Part shown: positions 8,694 through 16,307 of the stretch, in pieces
How the letters are laid out: every line of letters starts with the position of its first letter
Position numbering within the stretch: the first letter of the stretch is position 1
DNA from: Rhizobium deserti
Lineage (GTDB): Bacteria > Pseudomonadota > Alphaproteobacteria > Rhizobiales > Rhizobiaceae
Assembly (NCBI RefSeq): GCF_004358025.1
Contig: NZ_SMTL01000005.1
Location: 124,001-188,000 of the forward strand
Reading direction: 5' to 3'
Length of the DNA: 64,000 bases
Made by a program: the position numbers and the translations under genes
The notes under the pieces: generated by a model
What the model was told of the DNA's origin: nothing
Seen by the model: the letters and a program-made list of their open reading frames with translations, nothing else
The model's database searches: none

Positions 8694-9290
8694 ATGGCAT
8701 CAAATAGCAGTCTCGTCATATTCTTCCATGGTATAGGCGCCTCTGGCGCACAGTTGATGCCGCTGGCAAGCGGCTGGCGTCCGGTGCTGACGCATTCCCG
8801 CTTCGCTGCGCCTGACGCCCCGTTTCATCATCGCTACGGACATCAGTGGTTTCGCGTGGACAATAATCCACTGGCTGCAGATAACATCCAAGCGGCTCGC
8901 GAGGGATTTGACCGCACCGTCGCCGACATCGTTGAAAAAGAAGGTTTTCGAGGTTCTCAAGACCGCATCGCCTTCGTCGGCGTGTCGCAAGGGGCCATTG
9001 TCGCACTGGATGCGGTTGCTTCCGGCCGCTGGAAGGTCGGGGCGCTCGTGTCCTTCGCCGGACTTCTTGCACCCATGCCGATTTCGTCCGCCGGTCGTAA
9101 TACACCCGTCCTGCTCGTTCACGGCCAGGACGATAGGACGATACCCTCCATAGCGTCCACCATGGCTGCCACTCAGCTTCGAGGCGCTGGATTTCAGGTC
9201 GAGCTGCAATTATTGCCTCGAGTTGGTCATACGATTTCACCGGGTGGTGCTGAGCTTGCTCTACAATTCTTGCAGAAGAGCCTCGCCTGA
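8694..9290 (+). CDS. Alpha/beta hydrolase, phospholipase/carboxylesterase type
   Basis: A 198-residue serine hydrolase of the Abhydrolase_2 (YpfH/carboxylesterase) type. The oxyanion-region motif FFHGIGASG is at residues 10-18, the nucleophile elbow GVSQG places Ser98, VHGQDDRTIP supplies Asp147, and RVGHTI supplies His179, giving a complete catalytic triad. No signal peptide, so cytoplasmic. The stop codon shares a base with the next ATG (TGATG at 9288-9292), so translation of the next gene is probably coupled. The natural ester or thioester substrate cannot be told from sequence. Confidence 0.82.
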   Translation: MASNSSLVIFFHGIGASGAQLMPLASGWRPVLTHSRFAAPDAPFHHRYGHQWFRVDNNPLAADNIQAAREGFDRTVADIVEKEGFRGSQDRIAFVGVSQGAIVALDAVASGRWKVGALVSFAGLLAPMPISSAGRNTPVLLVHGQDDRTIPSIASTMAATQLRGAGFQVELQLLPRVGHTISPGGAELALQFLQKSLA

Positions 9291-10222
9291 TGGAAACCGT
9301 CAGTGCTGCAGACAGTTCTGAGAACATGAACAACGACATCCGCACGGAAGACCAGAAGCCATCTTTCGAGACGGTATCCTTTCCGTTCGACCGGATGACA
9401 GTTGCTCGTTTTCGCGAAACATTTCCGCGCGCACGTTGGGACGATAATCTTCAAGCTTGGACCGTTCCCGGATCAACCGCGAAGCGCCGCATCGACCGCT
9501 GGCTCGCCAAGGAGACTGACCGGCGGATCCCGTTCGACGACGAGAAGGGACGCGATGCCTATCACTTCGAACCGATCTTAAGTCCTTATCTCGAGGTGTT
9601 TCATCGCGGTTTCCGTATCCGCACGCCCTATTCCCGCACGGTCGTCGATGAGTTGCGGCAGGTACCTTTCGCGCGTTGGAACGGAGACGAAAAGGCCTGG
9701 GAAGTTCCGTTTGCGTCTTATGATGACCTGCAGCATCGGTGGATGGCCATTGAAGAGGCTGCCAAACGGAACGAACCGCAGGAGCGTCAGAAGCGGGCCG
9801 AAGCGCGAAAGGGGACCGAGGAGGAGGCGAAGGCAAGGCGGCGGACGGCGGAAAGGAAGAGGCGGCGGCTGCCGGTTCCTGTTGATGAACTTCCGCCGCT
9901 GGAGCGGCCAGTGTCTACAACTGCATATGGTATCTTGGTCTTCACCGAAGTGACCGGCGAACTTATCGACCCGAGAGAGGTCGAAGATCATCATCCGGGC
10001 GTGGACGATCAGCATGTCTGGGCTGGGTGGCGGCACGCCACTCTGGAGGAGCTGGTTCACACATGGCCGGCGCGCGATGAGCCTGACGAAGAGGAACGCA
10101 TACAGGGGTGGTGGCAGCCAACACTCGAGGAGTTAAGAGCAGCCAGAAGAGCTGCGAAGGCGAGGGAACGGCGCCAGGTCTCGAGAAGAGCGATCTCCGG
10201 GGAGAACGTCGAAGGCCTGTAG
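9290..10222 (+). CDS. Hypothetical protein with two HARP-like modules and a basic linker
   Basis: A 310-residue soluble protein with no named family that I can assign with certainty. Two similar modules are visible: residues about 29-72 (FPFDRM...ARW-x5-AWTVP) and about 107-150 (ARW-x5-AWEVP), with the ARW and AW.VP elements exactly 70 residues apart. The pattern resembles the HARP domain of SMARCAL1-type annealing helicases, but there is no helicase domain. Residues about 150-195 are a very charged Arg/Glu/Lys segment, probably helical, and the C-terminal third contains two GWxxxTLEEL-like repeats (WAGWRHATLEELV and GWWQPTLEELRA). It is translationally coupled to the upstream hydrolase. A nucleic-acid-binding role is inference. 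Confidence 0.7.
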   Translation: METVSAADSSENMNNDIRTEDQKPSFETVSFPFDRMTVARFRETFPRARWDDNLQAWTVPGSTAKRRIDRWLAKETDRRIPFDDEKGRDAYHFEPILSPYLEVFHRGFRIRTPYSRTVVDELRQVPFARWNGDEKAWEVPFASYDDLQHRWMAIEEAAKRNEPQERQKRAEARKGTEEEAKARRRTAERKRRRLPVPVDELPPLERPVSTTAYGILVFTEVTGELIDPREVEDHHPGVDDQHVWAGWRHATLEELVHTWPARDEPDEEERIQGWWQPTLEELRAARRAAKARERRQVSRRAISGENVEGL

Positions 10223-10325
10223 CGCCAAAGTTTCGACACCAGATCGAAAGAGGTCGGCATTGGAAGCGGCCCCTTTGCCAGGCCGGTGATATGTCCGGAC
10301 CTGTATCGGCAATGGCAGTCAGCCG

Positions 10326-10724
10326 CTAGATCCCGGACGGCACCCGAGCCATGACTTTGATCTCGAAGTCGAAGCCTGCCAGCCAATTCACACCGATGGC
10401 TGTCCAGGTCGGGTGGGGTTTCTTGTTAAAGAACTGCTCCTTAACCGGCATTACGATCTCAAACTGTTTCCCTGGATCGGTATGGAATGTCGTGACATCC
10501 AGGACGTCGTCAAAGGTGCAGCCGGCAGCCTCGAGTATAGCTTCCAGGTTCTTGAACGCGAGCCGCACCTGTTGTCCAAAATCAGGCTCAGCCGACCCGT
10601 CCGGCAAGCTGCCGACCTGTCCGGAGACGAAAAGCAGATCACCGGACAAAACCGCGGCGGAATAGCCATGTTTCTCGTAAAGTGCATGTCTGCTGGCGGG
10701 GAAGATTGCGTGGCGCTGAGCCAT
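10326..10724 (-). CDS. RidA family (YjgF/YER057c/UK114) protein
   Basis: A 132-residue small trimeric-type enamine/imine deaminase or relative. The start at 10724 (MAQRHAIF) is chosen over a longer frame because AAAGGAA precedes it and the extension would run into the TetR operators. Family features are LFVSGQVG near residue 30, FKNLEAILEAAGCTFDDVLDVTTFHTD in the middle and PTWTAIGVNWL near the C terminus. The usual catalytic Arg of RidA proper (R105 in IPARSCV) is not obvious, where this protein has PTWTAIGV, so it belongs to another Rid subfamily of unknown activity. It is divergent from a TetR gene with three tandem operators between. Confidence 0.85.
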   Translation of the reverse strand: MAQRHAIFPASRHALYEKHGYSAAVLSGDLLFVSGQVGSLPDGSAEPDFGQQVRLAFKNLEAILEAAGCTFDDVLDVTTFHTDPGKQFEIVMPVKEQFFNKKPHPTWTAIGVNWLAGFDFEIKVMARVPSGI

Positions 10725-10787
10725 AATATTTCCTTTCACCTGGGTTCGCCGGCTGCCACAATGACTTCCATGCAGCAGCCAATTCAG

Positions 10788-10847
10788 ATACGATGCGTAT
10801 GTCATACTGAGATACGAGATGTATGTCAACCCAGATACGCTACGTAT
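10788..10847. promoter_or_regulatory. Three tandem palindromic operators between ridA-like and tetR genes
   Basis: Three 13-bp dyads occur at 10788-10800 (ATACGATGCGTAT), 10812-10824 (ATACGAGATGTAT) and 10835-10847 (ATACGCTACGTAT). Sites 1 and 3 have perfect ATACG/CGTAT arms with a 3-bp centre, and site 2 has one mismatch. They are 24 and 23 bp apart, roughly two helical turns, so bound proteins would face about the same side of the DNA. They fill the divergent spacer and would overlap both promoters. Confidence 0.8.
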
Positions 10848-10864
10848 GCGAAGTTGGAAGGGCC

Positions 10865-11458
10865 ATGGCAAGGAAACGCGTTGAACAGATGGAAGAGAAC
10901 CGAGCCAAGCTTGTCACAGCTGCTCGCAGGGCATTTTCGCAAAAAGGTTTTGCCGGTGCGTCCATGGACGAATTGACGGCAGAGGCGGGTCTGACGCGCG
11001 GCGCCCTCTACCACAATTTCGGGGATAAGCGTGGCCTGCTGGCTGCTGTAGTCAACCAGATCGATTCCGAAATGGCATCTCGCGCCAAAAACGCTGGTGC
11101 GGCCGAAAAGGATGAATGGACAGGGCTTCTAACGGAGGCGGAAGCCTATATCCAGATGGCGCTGGATCCAGAGGTTCAGCGCATCGTTCTGCTGGATGGG
11201 CCGGCCGTGCTTGGAGATCCTTCCAAATGGCCAAGCCAGGACAATTGTCTGCAGGTCACGAGGCAGGCTGTTGAAAGGCTGATAGCAAGCGGGATCATGA
11301 AACCCGTTGATGCGGAAGCGGCTGCGCGTCTTGTCAGTGGCGCGGCACTCAACGCGGCGCTTTGGGTTGCTGCTTCCGATGATGCTGCAGCCGTGCTGCC
11401 AAGGGCTGTAGAGGCATTCCGCGCCATGGCAAGCGGGCTTCTTGTCCAGCCCACATGA
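10865..11458 (+). CDS. TetR/AcrR-family transcriptional regulator
   Basis: A 197-residue repressor. The N-terminal helix-turn-helix is clear (AFSQKGFAGASMDELTAEAGL then TRGALYHNFGDKRGLL, about residues 20-55), and the C-terminal ligand domain is of the type ending in AALWVAASDD and AFRAMASGLL. The ATG at 10865 (MARKRVEQ) is preferred over 10823 because GGAAGG precedes it and the longer frame would place two operators inside the coding region. Divergent from the RidA-like gene, which is its likely target together with itself. Confidence 0.9.
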   Translation: MARKRVEQMEENRAKLVTAARRAFSQKGFAGASMDELTAEAGLTRGALYHNFGDKRGLLAAVVNQIDSEMASRAKNAGAAEKDEWTGLLTEAEAYIQMALDPEVQRIVLLDGPAVLGDPSKWPSQDNCLQVTRQAVERLIASGIMKPVDAEAAARLVSGAALNAALWVAASDDAAAVLPRAVEAFRAMASGLLVQPT

Positions 11459-11530
11459 TCGCCGGCATAGCCTCAACGGGCAGTTCGCCGCTTTCAAGGA
11501 ATTGTTGGGTACTGCGGCCCCTAGGCCCCC

Positions 11531-12559
11531 TTAAGGAAGCATCTTTGCATCCTTGAGGGAAATGAGTCGCTGTGACGTCTCGTCCCATAGGATGAGCTTC
11601 ACGCAAGAAAAACTCTCGCGCAGGGTGATGCGGCCGAGATCCGCCAGCTCAGGATGATCTCGCAATACTTCCGGCAGCCGATAGAAGGGAACCTTGCTGG
11701 ACAGGTGATGGACGTGATGCATCCCGATATTGCCGGTAATCCATCTGAGCGGCCGCGGCAGATCATAGTGCGATGCGCCATGCATGGCAGCATGCGGAAA
11801 GGACCATTCCGGCGGCTTGGACCAGTGGGTCTCTTCAAACTGGTGTTGAACATAGAACAACCAGACGCCGGCCGATCCGGCGAGCAGGACGATCGGCAGA
11901 TGGACCAGAAGAAAGGGTACAACGCCAATCGCCCATATCAGCAAGGCGGCCAGAACCGCGACAGCCAAATTGGTAAGCATCGTCGAAAGCCAGGGCAGGG
12001 CACCTGTCCGCATCATGCCGAAAGGCAGGCGTTGCTTGAACAAAAACAGAAAGGCAGGGCCAATACCGAACATGACGAATGGATGCCGGTATAAACGGTA
12101 GCCGAGCTTCCCCCGGCGTGTCAGGGCCCGATATTCCGCCACGGTCAGCGTCGTGATGTCGCCAACGCCCCGTTCGTCAAGATTGCCGGCAGAGGCATGA
12201 TGTTCGGCATGCGCGCGCCGCCAGTAGTCGTAGGGGGTAAGCGTCAGCACGCCGATCGCCCGTCCGGTCCAGTCATCCCATCGGCGTCTCCCGAAAAGCG
12301 ATCCGTGCCCACAGTCATGCTGCAACATGAAAAGCCGCAGCAGGAAACCGGCCGCCGGAATAACCAGAACCATGCCGATCCAGTAGCCAAAGTGGATCGC
12401 GAGCCAAGCCGCGGCCCATAGGAGCGCGAACGGTATGAATGTCACGGCCAGCTCGTAAAAACTTCGGCTCACGGTGGGCTTCCGGTATCCTGAAAGGATC
12501 TTGAGCCAGGCCTTTTCTGTCACGCCGCCAGGAAGGACAGCCGATGTCGTCGCGCTCAT
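11531..12559 (-). CDS. Membrane fatty-acid desaturase
   Basis: A 342-residue integral membrane di-iron desaturase introducing a double bond into an acyl lipid. The three histidine boxes are HDCGH at 81-85, HAEHH at 117-121 and HHVHH at 281-285, with the extra QHQFEETHW motif near 238-246, as in the omega-6/omega-3 (delta-12-like) acyl-lipid branch. Membrane segments surround the boxes. It stands alone between the TetR gene (convergent) and small hypothetical genes. A role in membrane fluidity or stress adaptation is plausible given neighbouring cold-shock and stress genes, but the substrate is not visible. Confidence 0.9.
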   Translation of the reverse strand: MSATTSAVLPGGVTEKAWLKILSGYRKPTVSRSFYELAVTFIPFALLWAAAWLAIHFGYWIGMVLVIPAAGFLLRLFMLQHDCGHGSLFGRRRWDDWTGRAIGVLTLTPYDYWRRAHAEHHASAGNLDERGVGDITTLTVAEYRALTRRGKLGYRLYRHPFVMFGIGPAFLFLFKQRLPFGMMRTGALPWLSTMLTNLAVAVLAALLIWAIGVVPFLLVHLPIVLLAGSAGVWLFYVQHQFEETHWSKPPEWSFPHAAMHGASHYDLPRPLRWITGNIGMHHVHHLSSKVPFYRLPEVLRDHPELADLGRITLRESFSCVKLILWDETSQRLISLKDAKMLP

Positions 12560-12759
12560 GTTTGATCAGTGTCTTTCTTGTGAAATTCAGGGACGTGCTG
12601 GAAGAAGACGAGGCTTTGCTCGGCAGGAGGGATGTCGCTGACATGTCCTCTAGAACGGTATTGTGTCTGCTTCACGTCCGCGACAGATAACGCATCTCTA
12701 AGACCGATGCGAGCTCGGCAACCGTAACCGACCGCCGAAGGACTTGCTCCATACCGCTT

Positions 12760-12951
12760 CTAGCGCATCGGGATTAAGCTATGCGACGTTTCCCGTGTCG
12801 GAAGCGAATTGGCGTGAGCAATGGCTTCCCCGGAGTAAGGAAAGTCATCTCCATGTTGGCGATCACCCTCGAAGACTTTGAAAGAGGGGCCTTCGACCTC
12901 GATGATCTTGTAACCGTTTACATATTCGATCTTTGGCGTTTTCCAGCCCAC
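12760..12951 (-). CDS. Small conserved-looking hypothetical protein (GTG start)
   Basis: A 63-residue soluble protein starting with GTG (MGWKTPKIEYVNGYKIIEVEG). A good GGAGAA ribosome site lies 7 bp upstream, which supports the start. The sequence alternates aromatic and hydrophobic residues in a beta-rich pattern (KIIEVEGPSFKVFEGD) and ends with SGEAIAHANSLP, a pattern seen in small uncharacterised rhizobial proteins. No function can be proposed. Confidence 0.6.
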   Translation of the reverse strand: MGWKTPKIEYVNGYKIIEVEGPSFKVFEGDRQHGDDFPYSGEAIAHANSLPTRETSHSLIPMR

Positions 12952-13042
12952 GGCTCGTTCTCCTATTGAAAGGCAGCGTCTTTAACTTGGATGACGAAGA
13001 GCACCATAGCGTTCCACGGTGGACCCTCCATCGAAGAATGTG

Positions 13043-13294
13043 TCAATGCGTGCCGGGTTCGCCGTTGTTCAATTCATCCTTGATTTCGTGCCTGGAGTGG
13101 CCGAGGATCTGAAGAAGTGCCGCATGTTCGGGCTTCCCAACGCGTTCCTCTAGAAATTCTGCAAGTGCAATCCGTGTCTGGTGCCCACCGGACGGTTGGT
13201 TCGCTTGGTGCAGAACGACAGTTTCCCCGCCGATGCTGTCCAAAGACCAGCGGTCGCCATTCGCACTGATTGAAAATTCTTTGATGTTACTCAT
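13043..13294 (-). CDS. Small hypothetical protein
   Basis: An 83-residue soluble protein starting at 13294 (MSNIKEFSISANGDRW), chosen over an in-frame upstream ATG because AAAGGCAGG precedes it. The N-terminal half is beta-like (GDRWSLDSIGGETVVLHQANQPSGG) and the C-terminal half helical (TRIALAEFLEERVGKPEHAALLQIL). Same strand as the preceding small gene. Function unknown. Confidence 0.6.
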   Translation of the reverse strand: MSNIKEFSISANGDRWSLDSIGGETVVLHQANQPSGGHQTRIALAEFLEERVGKPEHAALLQILGHSRHEIKDELNNGEPGTH

Positions 13295-13630
13295 CGCTGG
13301 CCTGCCTTTCCGACAATTATGCCTTTTGTCCATATCCGGCAGTGCGTCACGGAGCCCAAGGCTTCATGCTATTGATGGCGCCATCCGACTGTTTCAGGAC
13401 CCATGTAAGGGTATACCGCGCAGCGTCAATGGTGCATCGAAACTAAAGGTTGACATATCTGCTAGCAGTCACTATTTCTGGTTTATCGATATTTTGCTTG
13501 CTGAGCTTTGGTTACCGCGCGATTGGCAACGCGCTTTGAACGAACCTTCCTTTCAAAAACGTCGCTATCACCATCCACGCTGCCTTAGGCTGCGTGGTCA
13601 ATCAATCATGCTTTGAAAGGGTTCATCATC
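13295..13630. other. Spacer holding the likely long leader of the cold-shock gene
   Basis: No supported gene. It contains the candidate promoter at 13450-13478 and about 145 bases of T- and C-rich leader before the cold-shock ATG, with the inverted short words GCTGCCTTAGGCTGCG near 13580. Long untranslated leaders are typical of cold-shock genes. Confidence 0.45.
13450..13478 (+). promoter_or_regulatory. Candidate sigma-70-type promoter for the cold-shock gene
   Basis: A perfect TTGACA (13450-13455) is followed after 17 bp by TATTTC (13473-13478). Transcription would begin near 13485, leaving a leader of about 145 nt. Confidence 0.45.
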
Positions 13631-13840
13631 ATGACCACAGGCACCGTAAAATGGTTTAACTCCACCAAGGGCTTCGGCTTCATTCAGCCTGACAATGGCG
13701 GCGCTGATGCGTTTGTCCATATTTCAGCCGTCGAGCGCGCCGGAATGCGTGAAATCGTTGAAGGCCAGAAGATCGGCTACGAATTGGAGCGCGACAACAA
13801 GTCGGGCAAGATGTCGGCCTGCAATCTTCAGGCTGCCTAA
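13631..13840 (+). CDS. Cold-shock protein, CspA family
   Basis: A 69-residue single cold-shock domain that binds single-stranded RNA and DNA. RNP-1 (KGFGFI, residues 13-18) and RNP-2 (DAFVHI, about residues 28-33) are intact, and the N terminus MTTGTVKWFN is canonical. The start at 13631 is preferred over an upstream in-frame ATG because it gives the standard N terminus and has GAAAGG upstream. An intrinsic terminator follows at 13899-13932, making this a single-gene unit. Confidence 0.95.
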   Translation: MTTGTVKWFNSTKGFGFIQPDNGGADAFVHISAVERAGMREIVEGQKIGYELERDNKSGKMSACNLQAA

Positions 13841-13898
13841 TATAGCTGGTTCGTCTGTGACCACGGATGTACTGGCACTGACGAGATCACATTATCCG

Positions 13899-13932
13899 AG
13901 GCCGGGCGAATAGCCTGGCCTTTTCTATTTTT
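13899..13932 (+). terminator. Intrinsic terminator after the cold-shock gene
   Basis: AGGCCGGGC pairs with GCCTGGCCT (one G-T pair) around a GAATA loop, followed by TTTTCTATTTTT. Stem and T-run are both convincing. Confidence 0.85.
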
Positions 13933-13967
13933 GCTCGCGCGAGCGGGCGCCATAAGTGAGACCAGCT

Positions 13968-14192
13968 ATGACACAGACACATTCTAAAGCTCGGCAGCAG
14001 GCTGAGATCGCCTTCGGCCACACTCAATCGGACTTCTTCGCGCGCGGCCACGCTGTTGAGGAATTGGATTCGATCACGCAGGCCCGCGAGGAGAAGACCC
14101 TGCGATTGCGTCATGCGCGGCTGGCCAAGGAAGCACAGGATATAGCAACAGCTTCGGCCGGCCTGATCGCAAAGCGCGCCAGCAAATCCTGA
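13968..14192 (+). CDS. Small hypothetical protein
   Basis: A 74-residue soluble, largely helical protein (MTQTHSKARQQAEIAFG at the start), rich in Ala, Arg, Glu and Gln. The start at 13968 is chosen over the upstream ATG at 13956 because GTGAGACC lies just before it. It contains ARGHAVEELDSITQAREEKTLRLR-type helical segments and no membrane span. It follows the cold-shock terminator, so it must have its own promoter. I do not recognise a family. Confidence 0.55.
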   Translation: MTQTHSKARQQAEIAFGHTQSDFFARGHAVEELDSITQAREEKTLRLRHARLAKEAQDIATASAGLIAKRASKS

Positions 14193-14312
14193 GGCCAAGA
14201 AGGTCCGTGCTTAATTATTCAAGCGGGCCTGTGGAGATACTGACCAGCTACGCCTCCCCGCCAGCGGCATGCAGTTGGCGTTTGCTGCGGGCTGCGTGGG
14301 ATCTGCGGTCGG

Positions 14313-15278
14313 CTAAGCTAAGAATGGGATTACGGCGCGCCCCATGAAACGAAGAAAGCCAGACTGATCACGTGAGACGTTGTGGATAAACACTTCCTCG
14401 AAGCCGCAGGATGCGGCCTCGCTGATGAGCCCAAGAAGTTCCTCGCCATCCGTGATCAGCGGGATGACGTCGTCAATGGCTTCGGGTTTGACATCGCTTG
14501 TGGCGGCGTCGAAGTCCTGAGGCAATCGCAGGTTGGAGAGGCTGGCGGGGGGCGCAGCCGCGTTACGCCATTGATCCCAAGCGGCCAACCTCGCATCTTC
14601 CTTGGTCGCTGCCCAGGAGACTTGTAGCTGCAGAGCCAAAGGCTTCCCATTCCCGCCGCCTGCGCGGAAGCGTTCGACAATGGTGCGGAGTTCTTGAGCG
14701 GGCTTTCGCACCGTGACTAGCCCGTCAGCCCAAGAGCCTGTCCATTCCGCCGTCTCGCCTGTCAGCGCAGCACCAAAAAGCAATGGAAGCTTTTCCGGCA
14801 GTGACCAAAGTTTTGCTTGGTCAACGTCGAAATGTGACGCTGCTCCCGTGACTTCGTCACCATTCAGCAACGCCCTGATGATGTCGGCGCCCTCCAGCAG
14901 GCGTTTATTGCGCTCGCCCTTTTCAGGCCAGCCCCCGCCGACCACGTGTTCGTTGAGTGCCTCACCGCTTCCAAGGGCGATCCAGCGAAGCCGCTGGGGA
15001 AACATCTGTGCCAGTGTCGCGATCAGGTGGGCGAGAACAACTGGATGATAGCGCCAGCCTCCAGGGATCGCCAAACTGCCAATGGGCAAAGATGTCTTCG
15101 CCATAGCGGCTCCCAGCCATGCCCAGTTATTGCCCGAATTCCCCTGTCGCAAGCTCCATGGTGCGATGTGGTCGGAGGTCATGATTGCCTGGAAGCCGCA
15201 GGCCTCAGCCTCCTGTACGAAGTCGAGGAGATCGCTGGGTGCAAATTGCTCGTGTGAAGCATGGTAGCCGATCAACAT
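14313..15278 (-). CDS. LLM-class flavin-dependent oxidoreductase (non-F420 flavinoid type)
   Basis: A 321-residue luciferase-like TIM-barrel flavoprotein. The N-terminal strand MLIGYHASHEQF, MTSDHIAPW, LPIGSLAIPGGWRYHPVVLAH and the IALGSGEALNEH motif are typical of the F420/flavin luciferase-like group. Overall it resembles the subgroup often annotated as probable non-F420 flavinoid oxidoreductase in bacteria lacking F420. The start at 15278 follows GGAAGAG; the longer open frame (to 15314) adds a basic non-conserved stretch. Cofactor (FMN rather than F420) and substrate are inferred. Confidence 0.75.
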   Translation of the reverse strand: MLIGYHASHEQFAPSDLLDFVQEAEACGFQAIMTSDHIAPWSLRQGNSGNNWAWLGAAMAKTSLPIGSLAIPGGWRYHPVVLAHLIATLAQMFPQRLRWIALGSGEALNEHVVGGGWPEKGERNKRLLEGADIIRALLNGDEVTGAASHFDVDQAKLWSLPEKLPLLFGAALTGETAEWTGSWADGLVTVRKPAQELRTIVERFRAGGGNGKPLALQLQVSWAATKEDARLAAWDQWRNAAAPPASLSNLRLPQDFDAATSDVKPEAIDDVIPLITDGEELLGLISEAASCGFEEVFIHNVSRDQSGFLRFMGRAVIPFLA

Positions 15279-15433
15279 GGTCTTCGCTCTTCCTCTGAGG
15301 CTATATTTTCTCAATGTAGTTGGTCAGCCCCATCGGGGTCCGTCCTGTTCCGGGAGCTAACAGCGGCAGGGCTTGAAGTGTTCCTCGGTTCGGGCCGACC
15401 CGTAGCCACCAGCTGCCACACAGCGCTGGCAAT

Positions 15434-15458
15434 GGAACGAATTGAAGGAGGTGGGGTT
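15434..15458 (+). promoter_or_regulatory. Candidate EcfG/RpoE2-type stress promoter
   Basis: GGAAC (15434-15438) followed by 16 bp and GGTT (15455-15458), equal to GGAAC-N18-TT, matches the alphaproteobacterial extracytoplasmic general-stress sigma consensus. It lies about 90 bp upstream of the phosphatase gene in a true intergenic spacer. Confidence 0.55.
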
Positions 15459-15545
15459 TTCCGAACCTGGATGAAAGGCGCTCGTCCGATCATGCGATCG
15501 GCACGGCAGCCAGATGTACTTGAGTGAAGGTTAAATGAGAGCGAC

Positions 15546-16307
15546 ATGAAGCAGACCTGGCCGAAGCAGATTTGGATCGTCCGGCATGGTGAAAGCGCCG
15601 GCAATGTCGCGCGCGATGCCGCAGATCTTGCAGGACATGCGCGTATCGATATCGCAGAGCGGGATGTTGACGTGCCCCTGAGCGGGCTTGGCGAGCAGCA
15701 AGCCGAGGCGCTAGGAGCCTGGTTCGCCAAACTTCCCCGTTCGGAACAGCCTGACGTCATCGTTGCTTCGCCGTATAAACGCGCTATGCGAACGGCAGAT
15801 ATCATCTCTCGGCAGCTACCAGCGCAGGCGGGGCTCGCTGTCGTTACAGACGAGCGGCTGCGTGAAAAGGAGTTCGGCATTCTCGACAGGCTGACGCGGC
15901 GGGGAATAGAGGAGCTTCATCCGGATCAGGCCGAGTTCCGGCGGATCCTGGGGAAGTTCTATCATCGCCCGCCGGCTGGCGAGAGCTGGTGCGACGTCAT
16001 CCTGCGACTGCGAAGCATGCTGGATACGATCAGCCTGCACTATGCGGATCATCGCGTCCTGATTGTCGCCCATCAGGTTGTGGTCTTGTGCATGCGCTAT
16101 ATCATCGAAAACCTGTCCGAAGAGCAGATCCTTGAAATAGATCGGCAAGGCGACGTGTCAAACTGCGGCGTCACCGAATACCTCGCCCAAACCGACACGG
16201 AGGTCGGAGGTGGCCTGGTTCTGACGCGCTACAATTTCGTGGCGCCGCTTGTTGAAGCGGGAGCGCCTGTGACGGCTCAGACAGATGCAAATGTGGCAGC
16301 TCGATGA
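15546..16307 (+). CDS. Histidine phosphatase family protein (phosphoglycerate-mutase-like)
   Basis: A 253-residue cytoplasmic phosphatase of branch 1. The RHGE motif at residues 13-16 carries the phosphorylated His14, EFGILDRLT lies where the family's proton-donor Glu occurs, and VLIVAHQ near residue 175 gives the second histidine. The stop overlaps the start of the next gene (ATGA at 16304-16307), so the two are translated together. Upstream is a stress-sigma-type promoter. The phosphorylated substrate is unknown; a role in nucleotide or cofactor metabolite clean-up is suggested by the partner gene. Confidence 0.85.
   Translation: MKQTWPKQIWIVRHGESAGNVARDAADLAGHARIDIAERDVDVPLSGLGEQQAEALGAWFAKLPRSEQPDVIVASPYKRAMRTADIISRQLPAQAGLAVVTDERLREKEFGILDRLTRRGIEELHPDQAEFRRILGKFYHRPPAGESWCDVILRLRSMLDTISLHYADHRVLIVAHQVVVLCMRYIIENLSEEQILEIDRQGDVSNCGVTEYLAQTDTEVGGGLVLTRYNFVAPLVEAGAPVTAQTDANVAAR

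Noticed and set aside
10823..10864. Longer TetR start at 10823
   Set aside because: It would put operators two and three into or across the coding region, and the extension is not HTH-like; 10865 has GGAAGG upstream.
12781..12969. Plus-strand 62-codon frame at 12.8 kb
   Set aside because: Antisense to the small gene with GTG start, which has a good ribosome site.
13011..13015. GGAAC on the minus strand upstream of the small GTG-start gene
   Set aside because: No TT or GTT at the expected spacing.
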